Origin: Streptomyces sp. CB03234 | GTDB lineage: Bacteria; Actinomycetota; Actinomycetes; Streptomycetales; Streptomycetaceae | DNA length: 64,000 nucleotides | NCBI RefSeq assembly: GCF_001905885.1 | Contig: NZ_LIYH01000002.1 | Span: 363,591 to 427,590 of the forward strand | Direction: 5' to 3' | Part shown: in pieces, positions 8,885 to 17,562 of the stretch | How the letters are laid out: each line of letters opens with the position of its first letter | Numbering within the stretch: position 1 is the first letter of the stretch | Notes under the pieces: generated by a model | Seen by the model: only the letters and a program-made list of their open reading frames with translations | Databases searched by the model: none | What the model was told of the DNA's origin: nothing | Position numbers and translations under genes: made by a program

Positions 8885-9544
8885 TCAAACAGGCACGGAC
8901 GGGCTACCTGAGGGGCCCGGTCGTCCGATCAGACGGGACAAACGGGCACGAGCCAGGCGCCGCAGCTCGTCGGCGGCGATCGCCCGCTCCTCGTCCCGCT
9001 GGTTTCCCAGGCGCGAACGGATACCGGCCAGCGCCTGGTCCAGGTACTCCTCGGGCCGGTGGCCGTCGAGGCAGATCACGAACGCGTGACGGAAGCGGTC
9101 CTCGTACGCCGTGCGCGCGGCGTCCCACGCCAGGTGGGCGGCCGCGTGGGTGCCCGGCGGCAGGGCGAACGAGGTCTCGTCGGCCAGCGCCTCGTCGAGG
9201 TCGGCGCCGACCAGGTCGTAGCCGGCCTCGTCGGCGGCGGCGAGGAGGGCGTCGAGCGTGGGGTACGGGCGGTGGGCGGCGATCCGCCGCGCCCAGCGGC
9301 GGCTGCCGCAGCAGGCGAGCAGCGCGGCCTCGGCGGCACCGGCCGGGGCGGCGTTGAACCGGACGAGCCCTTCGGCTCCTCCGAGGGAGTGGGAGGCGCG
9401 GGCCTGGGCAGGTATGGCGCGGGTACGGGTGGCTCCGGGGCGCGCGGTTCCGGGCGCGGCGGTCTCGGGCTGGGGGTGCCGGGGGCGGGCGGTCCCCGCG
9501 GTGGGCGGTCGCTTCGGGGCGCCTGCGGTGGAGTCGCCGGCCAT
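8885..9544 (-). CDS. uraD: OHCU decarboxylase (ureidoimidazoline decarboxylase)
   Basis: The 219-residue protein has a roughly 60-residue Pro/Thr/Ala-rich, probably disordered N-terminal extension. The decarboxylase domain follows (GLVRFNAAPAGAAEAALLAC, then RRIAAHRPYPTLDALL with the expected catalytic histidine, and AYEDRFRHAFVICLDG near the end). The enzyme converts 2-oxo-4-hydroxy-4-carboxy-5-ureidoimidazoline to S-allantoin in urate breakdown. No other urate-pathway gene is adjacent, which is unusual because uraD usually sits with the HIU hydrolase and urate oxidase genes. The ATG at 9544 is chosen because it is the first start of the coherent frame. Family confidence is high and activity is inferred. 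Confidence 0.82.
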   Translation of the reverse strand: MAGDSTAGAPKRPPTAGTARPRHPQPETAAPGTARPGATRTRAIPAQARASHSLGGAEGLVRFNAAPAGAAEAALLACCGSRRWARRIAAHRPYPTLDALLAAADEAGYDLVGADLDEALADETSFALPPGTHAAAHLAWDAARTAYEDRFRHAFVICLDGHRPEEYLDQALAGIRSRLGNQRDEERAIAADELRRLARARLSRLIGRPGPSGSPSVPV

Positions 9545-9707
9545 CGTGGGCTCCTCGAAAAGGACAGCGGGAGATGAGGGGAAGGTGTGAGGGAAGGGGC
9601 ACAACGTTACCCAGGGTGAGCGTGCGCTGTACGTGAGATGCGAGAAGTTCACTCGGAAGGGAGAGTTTCCGTACACCCATGGACCGCCCATGGACGGAGG
9701 TAAGCGC

Positions 9708-11357
9708 GTGAACCGGCATTCCACAGGGGGTCTCGTCGCGGCCGTGGTGCTCTCCCTCACGGTCGCGGGCTGCGGGAACGGCGGCGACGGCGACCGGGGC
9801 ACGGCGGCGCCCGGCACCGCGACGACTCCGGCGGCCACCACCCCGAAGGCCACCACCCCGAAGGCCACCACCCCGAAGGCCACGACCCCCGAGGCGTCGC
9901 CGACTCCGTCACCCACACGGACGTATCCGCTCTCCGTCCCGCCCCGCACCATCCCCTCCGTACGCGACCACGAACCCGCCCGCGGCCCCGGCTGGCGGCC
10001 CGGCGGCGGCAGCGCGGTCGTCGTCGCCAAGGGCAGCGGCGTCCTCGCGGACGAGGCCCGGCTGCTCGCCGGCGAGCTGAAGACGGCGTACCGCGGCGAG
10101 GCCGCCGCCCGCACCGGCGACATCGAGCTGGCGCTGAACACCGGGCAGGCCGGCGGGCCCGAGTCGTACACCCTGACCACCCGGGGCGGACGGGTACGGA
10201 TATCCGCGCCGGACCAGGCCGGGGTCTTCTACGGCACCCGGACCGTCAAGCAGGCGCTCCGCTCCGGCGGCGCCGTGCCGGAGGGCGTCATCCGCGACCG
10301 GCCCGCCAAGCCGCAGCGCGGCCTGAACCTCGACATCGCCCGCAAGCACTTCAGCGCGGCCTGGATCGAGGAGCGGCTGCGCGACATGGCCGACCTCAAG
10401 CTCAACCAGCTCGGCCTGCACTTCTCGGACGACCAGGCTTTCCGCATCGAGTCCAGCTCGCACCCCGAGGTGGTCTCCCAGCCGCACCTGACCAAGGCCG
10501 AGGTACGCCGCATCGTGGCGCTCGCCAACCGGCTGCACATCAGCGTCGTCCCCGAGATCGACTCGCCCGGACACCTCGGCGCCGTGCTGCGGGCGCACCC
10601 GCGGCTCCAGCTGCGCAACGTCCAGGGCACGCCCCGGCAGGGTGCCATCGACATCTCCAAGCCCGAGTCGGCGCGGATCGTCGATGACCTGCTGCGCGAG
10701 TACGCCGACCTGTTCCCCGGCCCCTGGTTCCACATCGGCGCCGACGAGTACCAGGCGCTGACCGTGCGCGACCCGGCCGCCTCCTACCCGCAGCTCGCCC
10801 GGGCCGCGCGGCAGAAGTACGGCCAGGGCGCGGGCGTCGAGGACCTGGCGACCGGCTGGCTGAACGACCGCGCGGCCGTCGTCAGCGCCGAGAAGAAGAA
10901 GGCCAAGGCCTGGAACGACGGCTTCTTCGCCGGAGGCGCGGTGAACGCCCACAAGGACATCGAGGTCGAGTACTGGACGGGCAAGGAGATCGGCGCGCGC
11001 GAACCGGTCGAGTACCTGCGCGAGGGCCGCCAGGTGGTGAACCTCAACGACGAGTACCTCTACTACGTGCTCGGCGAGCCGAACCAGTTCACGTACCCCA
11101 CCGGCCGCCGCATCTACCAGGAGTGGACGCCGCTGGTGCTGCGCGGCTCGTCGGCGGTGCCGGAGCGGTACGCGGACCAGATCCTCGGCGGCCGGTTCGC
11201 CGTCTGGTGCGACCTGGCGAACTCCCAGACGGCCGAGCAGGTGGCGAACGGCATCCGGATGCCGCTGCGGGCGGTCGCCCAGAAACTGTGGGACCCGGCC
11301 CGGCCACAGCTGACGTGGGAGGACTTCCGGGCACTGGCTGACCGGCTGTCCGGCTGA
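9708..11357 (+). CDS. GH20 beta-N-acetylhexosaminidase, lipoprotein
   Basis: The secreted lipoprotein of 549 residues begins at a GTG behind a perfect GGAGG site. A signal peptide with lipobox LTVAGC and a Thr/Pro/Ala-rich linker made of 5-residue repeats come first, then an N-terminal GH20b-like domain and the TIM barrel. The barrel shows RGLNLDIARKHF, LHFSDDQAFRIE and HIGADEY, where D346 and E347 would be the catalytic Asp-Glu pair of substrate-assisted retaining hexosaminidases. It should cleave terminal GlcNAc or GalNAc from chitin fragments or peptidoglycan-related glycans outside the membrane. No DasR-type site was spotted upstream. Confidence 0.9.
   Translation: MNRHSTGGLVAAVVLSLTVAGCGNGGDGDRGTAAPGTATTPAATTPKATTPKATTPKATTPEASPTPSPTRTYPLSVPPRTIPSVRDHEPARGPGWRPGGGSAVVVAKGSGVLADEARLLAGELKTAYRGEAAARTGDIELALNTGQAGGPESYTLTTRGGRVRISAPDQAGVFYGTRTVKQALRSGGAVPEGVIRDRPAKPQRGLNLDIARKHFSAAWIEERLRDMADLKLNQLGLHFSDDQAFRIESSSHPEVVSQPHLTKAEVRRIVALANRLHISVVPEIDSPGHLGAVLRAHPRLQLRNVQGTPRQGAIDISKPESARIVDDLLREYADLFPGPWFHIGADEYQALTVRDPAASYPQLARAARQKYGQGAGVEDLATGWLNDRAAVVSAEKKKAKAWNDGFFAGGAVNAHKDIEVEYWTGKEIGAREPVEYLREGRQVVNLNDEYLYYVLGEPNQFTYPTGRRIYQEWTPLVLRGSSAVPERYADQILGGRFAVWCDLANSQTAEQVANGIRMPLRAVAQKLWDPARPQLTWEDFRALADRLSG
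9837..9896 (+). repeat. 15-bp tandem repeats encoding a TTPKA linker
   Basis: Three exact copies of ACCACCCCGAAGGCC and a fourth degenerate copy run in frame inside the GH20 lipoprotein gene and encode T-T-P-K-A repeats between the lipid anchor and the enzyme. Copy number is likely to vary between strains, changing the length of the wall-spanning tether. Confidence 0.85.
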
Positions 11358-11443
11358 CCGGCTGACCGGCGGCTGAGATACGGTGCGCGGGCGGTACGCG
11401 ACCGGTCGCGTACATGACGTGACTACGGGGGATCGGCTCGACC

Positions 11444-12223
11444 ATGCTGTGCACCACCTGCGGGATGAACACCGCCTCGACCGGACAGGGCGTCTGCGGC
11501 GCCTGCGCGGTGCCGGCGCCCGCCGCCGGGCCCTTCCTCCGCTCACCCGTGGGCCTCGGTCGCGCCGTCGTCGTCCTGCTGTGCTTCGTGATCGTCGTGG
11601 ACCTGTTCGCGGTCTTCGCCGACGAGCATATGCACCGGTTCGCCCGTGACGTGGCGGCGGGCCACTGGGAAGGGCCGGTGTCCGAAGCCGATCGGGCGGA
11701 CCTGCTCATGGCATGGGCGGGCAGGCTGCAGGTGCTGTCCGTGGTCGCGACCGCCGTCGTCTTCATCAGCTGGCTCCACCGCGTGCGGCGGAACGCCGCC
11801 GTCTTCGCCCCGGACGTGCTGACCAGCGGGGCGGGGTGGGCGATCGGCGGCTGGTTCGTCCCCGTCGTGAACCTGTGGATGCCGCGCCGTATCACCCGCG
11901 AGAGCTGGCGGGCGAGCACACGTGCCCCCTACGGCGCCCCGGCGAAGAACGAGCGCGCCACCATTCTCAACGTGTGGTGGGCGCTGTGGGTCCTGACGGC
12001 TCTCCTCGGGCGGGGAGCGGGGATGGCGTACGACAAGGCCGACACGTTTCACGAGATCATGAGTGCCACCCGGCTGCTGGTGGTCGCCGACGCCGTGAGC
12101 GTCGCGGCCGCCCTGTGTGCCATCCTCGTCGTCCGCCGGCTGACGGCGATGCAGCACGCCAAGGCCATGCGGGGACCCGTCCCGACCGTCGCAGAACCGA
12201 TGGTTTCCGGCCACACGCAGTGA
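11444..12223 (+). CDS. DUF4328 family membrane protein with N-terminal zinc ribbon
   Basis: The 259-residue protein opens with two close cysteine pairs (CTTCGMN and CGAC), a probable metal-binding ribbon. Four or so membrane helices follow: AVVVLLCFVIVVDLF, VVATAVVFISWLHR, the GWFVPVVNLWMPRR segment that typifies DUF4328, and a C-terminal pair. The role of DUF4328 is unknown. The ATG at 11444 puts the first cysteine at residue 3. It lies 57 bases before a hypothetical gene on the same strand and could share its transcript. Confidence 0.75.
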   Translation: MLCTTCGMNTASTGQGVCGACAVPAPAAGPFLRSPVGLGRAVVVLLCFVIVVDLFAVFADEHMHRFARDVAAGHWEGPVSEADRADLLMAWAGRLQVLSVVATAVVFISWLHRVRRNAAVFAPDVLTSGAGWAIGGWFVPVVNLWMPRRITRESWRASTRAPYGAPAKNERATILNVWWALWVLTALLGRGAGMAYDKADTFHEIMSATRLLVVADAVSVAAALCAILVVRRLTAMQHAKAMRGPVPTVAEPMVSGHTQ

Positions 12224-12280
12224 CGAATTCCGGCCGAGCGGCGCAGTAAGGGGAGTACGCGTCCGCGACGGGAGACGTCC

Positions 12281-12790
12281 ATGAGTCAGAGCGCGCAGGA
12301 ACTGATCGCCGAGGCCGGCGAACGGGGGCTGGCCGCCTCCGCACTGGCCTGCCTCGACCGCTGCCTTCCCCTGCTCGACCCCGCGCCCGACGACCTCCTC
12401 CGCCCGCTGTGGCAGAGCGTGGCCGAGGGCGGGGCGGGCTGGGCCGAGCGGCTGGGGGAGGTACGGGCGGCGCTGGAGGAGACCGACGACGCCGACTCCG
12501 CCGTACTCGTACGGAAAATGCTCGGCGCCGCCCCGTCCGAGTGGGACGGGGCGGCGCTGCGCGCATGGGCGGAGGCGTGCTCCCTCACCGCGCTGGAACT
12601 GCACCAACAGCTCGGCGGCGGGCCGTTGGTGGAGGCCGAGGAACGGCGCCAGGTGCGGATCCTGGAGTTCCTCGCCGGCACACCGTCCGACGGCCCGCCC
12701 GCCGCCGGGCTCCGGCCGGTACTGGAGGTGTCGGCCGAGGCCCGGCGGGTGCTGCGGGCCGTGGTCTCGCGCCGCGAACGCGGCGCGTGA
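12281..12790 (+). CDS. Hypothetical acidic alpha-helical protein
   Basis: The 169-residue soluble protein is rich in Ala, Leu and Glu, with predicted helical stretches (SAQELIAEAGERGLAASAL, LGEVRAALEETDDADSA). A GGGAGACG site precedes the ATG. No domain was recognised. It is followed by a convergent large secreted amidase gene. Codon use matches neighbours, so it is likely genuine. Confidence 0.6.
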   Translation: MSQSAQELIAEAGERGLAASALACLDRCLPLLDPAPDDLLRPLWQSVAEGGAGWAERLGEVRAALEETDDADSAVLVRKMLGAAPSEWDGAALRAWAEACSLTALELHQQLGGGPLVEAEERRQVRILEFLAGTPSDGPPAAGLRPVLEVSAEARRVLRAVVSRRERGA

Positions 12791-12805
12791 CCCCGCGCCA
12801 ACGGC

Positions 12806-15529
12806 TCAGGGCGCCAGCAGGCGGCCGATGTTCAGGCCCGTCCCGGCTCCCAGGCTGTTGACGCCGTAGTAGATGCCGGACGACGGGACGACGCCGGACG
12901 TGCTGCTGTTGTCCAGCTGCAGGATCACGCCGTTGTTGGCGGACTCGCCGTCCGCGCCGAGCGCCAGGTCCGCCCGGCCGTAACCGGACAGATCGGTCAG
13001 CACGACCGCCGCGCCGAGCCGCTCGTTCGGGGCCGAGTCACCGGGCACCCCGGTGGTGTCCTCGGAGTACGTGACCGAGCCGGTCGCCGTCATGCCGGTG
13101 GACGAGCCGCGCAGCAGGATCACCTGCCCGGCGTTGGCCTGGTTCACCCCGCCCCGCGTCAGGTCCTCGCCCGGCAGGCCGGTCAGGACGTCCCCGTACC
13201 CGTCGAGGTTGACGTCACCGATCGCGACGGACGCGCCCATCGTGTCGCCGGACTCGTCGGTGTCGGGCACACCGGTGGAGTTCTGCTGGAACGTGGCGCG
13301 GCCGGTCGCCGTCAGGCCGGTGGCGGAGCCCAGCACCTGGGCGACCGCGCCGCCGGTGGCGGTGTGGCCCGACTCGGTGCCGTTGGGCTGGCCGATCGCG
13401 AGGTCGTCGTACCCGTCGCCGTTGATGTCGCCGGCGGCGAGCGAGCGGCCGCCGCGCGGGTAGAGGACGCCGATCCGCTCCAGGCCGTTCGCCGTGCCCT
13501 TCAGGGCGACGATCCGGCCGACGCCGGAGGAGTCGCGGTAGGTGATCGCGGCGTCCGCGTACCCGTCCTTGTTGAAGTCGCCGCTCGCGGCGGACGCGAA
13601 GGACACCACCGAGGTGTTGGCCGTGTCGCTCAGGTAACCGGCCTTCGTCGGGTACGAGGCGTTCTTCGACTCGAACACCCACCAGCGGCCCGGGATGCCG
13701 GGCGCGACCGACAGCACGTCGGCCTTGCCGTCGGCGTTGAAGTCGCCCATGGTGACGGCGGTGCCGAGCTTGTCCCCGCTGCGCCGATAGGCGGGCGAGG
13801 TCATGTACGAGACACCGGAGTCGAGCTTCGGCCCGTTGAGGACGGTGACCGAACCGGTGTCCGTGTGGCCCGAGTCGTCGTCCTCGCCGGGCGCGCCGAC
13901 CGCCAGGTCCGCGTAACCGTCACCGTTGAAGTCGCCGTACGCGGTGGCCGTGCCGAAGGAGTCGGAGGCCTCGTTGTCTCCCGGCACGCCGGTGCTGTTC
14001 TGGTCGATCGTGAGGCGCGAGGTGAGGCTCGGCCCGTCGGTGGTGCCGCGCACCACCTTCACCTGGCCCGCGCCGGACGCGTACTTGGGCAGCGGGGCGA
14101 CCAGGTCGGTGATGCCGTCACGGTCGATGTCGGCGGTGGGGACCGCCGAGTTGCGGCCCGGGCCGGCGGCGAAGGCGCGGATGTCGGACAGCTCGGAGTA
14201 CAGGTTGCGGCCGGGGCAGGCGGTCGCGAAGGCGTCGCGGTGACCGGAGATCACGTTGAGCGTGGCGCTCTCGCCCTCGTCCCACACGCCGGTGTTGCCC
14301 TGGGCGGTCAGCGTGACCTTGCCCTGCGGGTCGCCGCCGTACTGCCCGAGCTTCCAGGCGGCGACGCGGGCGGCCGACTCCAGCGCGGCCCGGGTCGGCT
14401 TGGCGGCGGGCTTGCCGGCGGCGGCGTCGCCCTCGAAGTCGCCGAGGAAGGCGATACCGGTGGAGTAGCTGTTGAAGCCGTACGTGTGCGCGCCCTTGAC
14501 CGGCAGGTCGACGCCGCCGCCACGGCCCTCGAAGACCCGGCCGCACTTGTCGACGAGGAAGTTGTAGCCGAGGTCGTTCCAGCCCTCGGTCTTCACGTGG
14601 TACGTCATGATCGCGCGGACCATGGCGGGGGACTGGGCGCAGCTGTAGTTGTTGGTGTCGACGGTGTGGTGGACGAACACCGCCTGGATCTTGTCCAGGT
14701 ACTCCGGCGGGTCGTCGACGATCGACTCGTCGGCGCCCCACTCGGCGCGCGAGATGATCGGCGGCCGGTTGACGGTGGACGGCGGCGGGACGGGGACGGT
14801 CGCGGTGGGGGTGGGGGTGGGCGTCGCGGTGGGCGTCGTCTCCGTGGGCGCCGGCGTGGTCTCCGTGGCGGTGGAGGTGGCGGTGGCTGTGGCGGTCGGC
14901 TCGGTCGTCGCCGGAGCGGTCGTCGTCGCCGTCGCCGTGTCCGCCGGAACCGGCTCGGTGGTCTCCTCGACCGCGTACGCCGCGTACGCCGCGTTCTCGG
15001 CCGCGAGGGTGGGCTCCGCCTCACGGCCCTTCGGCAGGGCCGCCCCGTTCGCCGACTCGGCGGCTGTGACGCCAGGGTCGACCAGGTGCACCTTCAGGTC
15101 CTTGGGCAGGGCCTTGCCGGAGGTCACCTTGACCTGGACGGCGGTGGAGGGGCCGACCCAGGTGGGCTCGGACGCCCCGCGCTCGGGGACCTCCGCGCCG
15201 TCGGGGAGGTGGGAGTCCAGGTCCAGCGGCTGCCAGTCGGTCCACTTGCCGGTCACGGCGTCCCGGGTACGCACCCTGGCGTCGCCCGTCACCCGGGTCT
15301 TCGCGTCGCCCCAGCCGATGCCGACGAGCGAGAACTCCTCGGTCTCGGTGCTCGGCAGCGTCCGCTCGCCGGCCTTGCCCCCGCCGAGCCCCAGCGTCCG
15401 CAGCTTCGCCGGCCGCTCGGCCGGGCCCTTGGCCGGCCCGTCGCCGGACGGACCGGCCACGGCGACGGTGACCATTCCCGCGCCGCCGGCCACGACGGCG
15501 GCGAGAGTCAGCCAGGTTCTGCGTTTCAT
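12806..15529 (-). CDS. Secreted PGRP-type N-acetylmuramoyl-L-alanine amidase with FG-GAP repeats
   Basis: The modular exported protein has about 907 residues. After a signal peptide (MKRRTWLTLAAVV) and a Thr/Ala/Pro-rich linker comes a peptidoglycan-recognition/amidase domain. It has FVHHTVDTN, YNFLVDKCG, SGHRD and ACPG, giving the zinc-site His, His and Cys and the catalytic Tyr. The last half has about six to seven FG-GAP/integrin-like repeats with Ca-binding cores such as GDFNGDGYADLA and GDINGDGYDDLA, forming a probable beta-propeller. It would cut the amide between MurNAc and L-Ala in peptidoglycan, and the propeller probably binds wall, glycan or protein partners. A GTG 51 bases upstream is an alternative start. 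Confidence 0.85.
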   Translation of the reverse strand: MKRRTWLTLAAVVAGGAGMVTVAVAGPSGDGPAKGPAERPAKLRTLGLGGGKAGERTLPSTETEEFSLVGIGWGDAKTRVTGDARVRTRDAVTGKWTDWQPLDLDSHLPDGAEVPERGASEPTWVGPSTAVQVKVTSGKALPKDLKVHLVDPGVTAAESANGAALPKGREAEPTLAAENAAYAAYAVEETTEPVPADTATATTTAPATTEPTATATATSTATETTPAPTETTPTATPTPTPTATVPVPPPSTVNRPPIISRAEWGADESIVDDPPEYLDKIQAVFVHHTVDTNNYSCAQSPAMVRAIMTYHVKTEGWNDLGYNFLVDKCGRVFEGRGGGVDLPVKGAHTYGFNSYSTGIAFLGDFEGDAAAGKPAAKPTRAALESAARVAAWKLGQYGGDPQGKVTLTAQGNTGVWDEGESATLNVISGHRDAFATACPGRNLYSELSDIRAFAAGPGRNSAVPTADIDRDGITDLVAPLPKYASGAGQVKVVRGTTDGPSLTSRLTIDQNSTGVPGDNEASDSFGTATAYGDFNGDGYADLAVGAPGEDDDSGHTDTGSVTVLNGPKLDSGVSYMTSPAYRRSGDKLGTAVTMGDFNADGKADVLSVAPGIPGRWWVFESKNASYPTKAGYLSDTANTSVVSFASAASGDFNKDGYADAAITYRDSSGVGRIVALKGTANGLERIGVLYPRGGRSLAAGDINGDGYDDLAIGQPNGTESGHTATGGAVAQVLGSATGLTATGRATFQQNSTGVPDTDESGDTMGASVAIGDVNLDGYGDVLTGLPGEDLTRGGVNQANAGQVILLRGSSTGMTATGSVTYSEDTTGVPGDSAPNERLGAAVVLTDLSGYGRADLALGADGESANNGVILQLDNSSTSGVVPSSGIYYGVNSLGAGTGLNIGRLLAP

Positions 15530-15635
15530 GCTCAGAGGTCTGTACGCGTGCGCTTTGCGTCGCGGGCTCAAATGCCCCACTCCTCAGAAAAGTCGTGCCG
15601 GGAATTCGCTTTTACTGTTTACGGCTTGTTCGCGG

Positions 15636-15929
15636 TCAGTCGGGGGCCGGTGCACGTGGCGCGCCTGGACCGTTCCAGGGCAGGGTGACGGCCTTCTCGA
15701 CCGCCGCCGCGCCGTTTGTGGCGCCCCCCGCGTACGAGATTTCGACGGTGCCGGTCCCGGTGACCTCGTAGGTCACATCGGCGGTCGGCACGGCCCGTGG
15801 CGCGGGCCGGTCCTCGGTGTTCAGGACGCCGTAGCCGACGAGACCGCCGCAGGCGAGCAGGACGGCACCGGCGATCGCCGGACCGCGCCGGTCCGGGCCG
15901 GGCTTTTCGGATTCCGTGCTGCATGCCAT
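15636..15929 (-). CDS. Short MmpS-like membrane-anchored protein
   Basis: The 97-residue product has one N-terminal membrane helix (AIAGAVLLACGGLVGYGVL) and an external piece DVTYEVTGTGTVEISYAG followed by VTLPWN. This matches the first strands of MmpS transport-accessory proteins. Family members usually run about 140 residues with a second conserved half including a late cysteine, but this one ends soon after the LPWN motif. It is therefore either a truncated gene or a compact variant. No MmpL transporter is adjacent. The ATG is at 15927-15929. The family call is from motif memory. Confidence 0.55.
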   Translation of the reverse strand: MACSTESEKPGPDRRGPAIAGAVLLACGGLVGYGVLNTEDRPAPRAVPTADVTYEVTGTGTVEISYAGGATNGAAAVEKAVTLPWNGPGAPRAPAPD

Positions 15930-16088
15930 GGGAGTGCGGCTTTCCGTGAATCGAGTTCGATGCGGAACCGGGCGGTTATACACCACCCGCCCGACCCGGC
16001 GCGAGCGACCGGAAAAATCGGACGTATCGGCGCCCTTTCGACCCCGAACTGCCCTGATTGTCCGAACGGCTGACTCACCGTCAGGCAC

Positions 16089-16116
16089 TTGACTGGAAAT
16101 CGCGCCGCAGTATGCA
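16089..16116 (+). promoter_or_regulatory. Candidate sigma-70-type promoter
   Basis: TTGACT and TATGCA are separated by 16 bases in a stretch noticeably poorer in GC than its surroundings, between the MmpS-like gene and the Imm21 gene (15930-16333, about 400 bases with no complete gene). It would drive rightward transcription into a broken reading frame. Confidence 0.3.
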
Positions 16117-16205
16117 AAGCCGGTCCGGAAACCTCCGGCCGGCTCGTTCCGTGTGCCCATTTCGCGTGCGCCGAAATAGGCGCATTGCGAAAGGGATCGA
16201 TGTGA

Positions 16206-16352
16206 AGATTCCGTACCTTCCCGTTCTACCCGTCGTCCGACGACACCTCGGTGAAATGGGCTGCGGGGCAGCGGGCCGAGGCCCCGGAGGGGTTCTGGAC
16301 GTCCTTCGCACATGACGTCGAGACCGGGGACTACTACGAGGGATCGTTGTAG
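16206..16352 (+). pseudogene. Possible C-terminal remnant of a broken small gene
   Basis: After an in-frame TGA at 16203-16205, an open frame of 48 codons has coding-like composition (SSDDTSVKWAAGQRAEAPEG, then FWTSFAHDVETGDYYEGSL) and ends at TAG 16350-16352. It has no convincing start unless GTG at 16251 is used. It overlaps the tail of the Imm21 gene by 19 bases. The acidic Trp/Tyr-rich tail would suit an immunity-type protein, but this is a guess. Confidence 0.3.
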
Positions 16353-16888
16353 CTCAGGAGCTGCACCAGACCGATCCATGTGTGCTCGTCGGCCTTGGTG
16401 TGGACGGCGCGGACCCTCCAGGTGCCGGCGGGCAGTGGGACGGGTGCTTGCTCCGGCAGACCGCCGCCCGGGTACGCGACGTCCAGGTCGGTGCCGGCGC
16501 TCACCGAGTCCATGAGCACCGCCGGGCCGTCCGTCGTCCAGGTGCCGCAGTCCTCCCAGGCGGTCGAGGGGCTCGTGAGGACGCGCTCGGCCGCGGCGGT
16601 CAGCTCGGCTTCGGACGAGGCCGCCAGCCATCGCAGGAAGGCGCGGTGCTCCGGGAGGTAGCAGGTGGTGGCGGGTTCGTCCCCAAGGATCAGGGCCTCG
16701 GACTCCCCGCCTCTGATCGCGATCGCCTCGGCCAGGTCCTCCACCGCGCACGCCCGGTCGTAGTCGTCCGGCGTATCGGTGTCGCCGACGATCATCCCGC
16801 CTTCGGTGCAGCCGCCCCATCCGGCCAGCGCGGAAACGGGAACGACGGCGAGGGGCCCGCCCATTGACTCCACCCAGGTGCGCTTCAT
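16334..16888 (-). CDS. Imm21-family immunity-like protein
   Basis: The 184-residue acidic cytoplasmic protein shows the Imm21 pattern: WVESMGGPL at the start, DDYDRACAVEDL, ILGDEPATTCYLPEH, FLRWLA, VLMDS and a final LPAGTWRVRAVHTK. Imm21 proteins are thought to neutralise polymorphic toxins delivered by neighbouring cells. No toxin gene is visible here, so it is an orphan immunity gene or has a housekeeping role. The ATG at 16888 is used. The next gene, divergent, is a SUKH-type protein, another common immunity fold. Confidence 0.72.
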   Translation of the reverse strand: MKRTWVESMGGPLAVVPVSALAGWGGCTEGGMIVGDTDTPDDYDRACAVEDLAEAIAIRGGESEALILGDEPATTCYLPEHRAFLRWLAASSEAELTAAAERVLTSPSTAWEDCGTWTTDGPAVLMDSVSAGTDLDVAYPGGGLPEQAPVPLPAGTWRVRAVHTKADEHTWIGLVQLLSYNDPS

Positions 16889-16941
16889 GGCGTCAGTGTG
16901 CACTCGGCCACTGACAAGACCCTGGCTGCCGGGTGGTATCC

Positions 16942-17484
16942 ATGGGCCGCATGGACACCGAACACGCCCACCCCGCTGACCTCGCCGCACTTCGCGCCGC
17001 CTTCGACGTGGACGACGGTGGTGAATCGGCGCTGGGCTGGGACGCCGTGCGGGCCTTCGAGGCGGAGCACGGCATCGTGGTGCCCGAGCCGTACCGGACG
17101 TTCGTCGCCGAGATGACCGACGGCTCGTATGCCGGGCCGCCGGACTACGGGTTGGTGGGGCTGGCCGAGCTGCCGAACGACTGGGGAGACGGCCGACCGC
17201 AGCGGGATCTGAGCCGGCCCTTTCCGTTGACCGAGGCGTGGCTGTGGGAGGACGACGAGAGGCCGGAGGAGGAGATCGAGCCGATCCTCGGCCAGGTCTT
17301 CGACCATGGTTCGATCGTGCTCGGTACGGACGGTTGCGGCATGTACTGGCACCTTGTCGTCACCGGCCCGCAGCGTGGGCACATCTGGAACATCTGTGGT
17401 GAGGGCGCCATACCGTTCGGGGCGGGCTTCGCCGAGTGGGTCGCGCACTGGGCCGCGGGCAAGCCGTGGTTCGACGACGAGTGA
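16942..17484 (+). CDS. SUKH (SMI1/KNR4) family protein
   Basis: The 180-residue acidic protein has the SUKH hallmarks: an N-terminal helix region FEAEHGIVVPEPYRTFVAEM, DYGLVGLAEL, a central GSIVLGTDGCGMYWHLVVTG and the ending FAEWVAHWAAG. SUKH proteins are frequent immunity proteins for nuclease and deaminase toxins. The ATG at 16942 or the one nine bases later could start it. It is divergent from the Imm21 gene with a 53-base gap, so the two may share a control region. Confidence 0.8.
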   Translation: MGRMDTEHAHPADLAALRAAFDVDDGGESALGWDAVRAFEAEHGIVVPEPYRTFVAEMTDGSYAGPPDYGLVGLAELPNDWGDGRPQRDLSRPFPLTEAWLWEDDERPEEEIEPILGQVFDHGSIVLGTDGCGMYWHLVVTGPQRGHIWNICGEGAIPFGAGFAEWVAHWAAGKPWFDDE

Positions 17485-17562
17485 GGCGGCAGGGCAACCC
17501 TTTGGGGGAGTTGTGAGTCTCCTGAGTGATCACGCCGTGATCGCACTGACGAGGAGACCATC

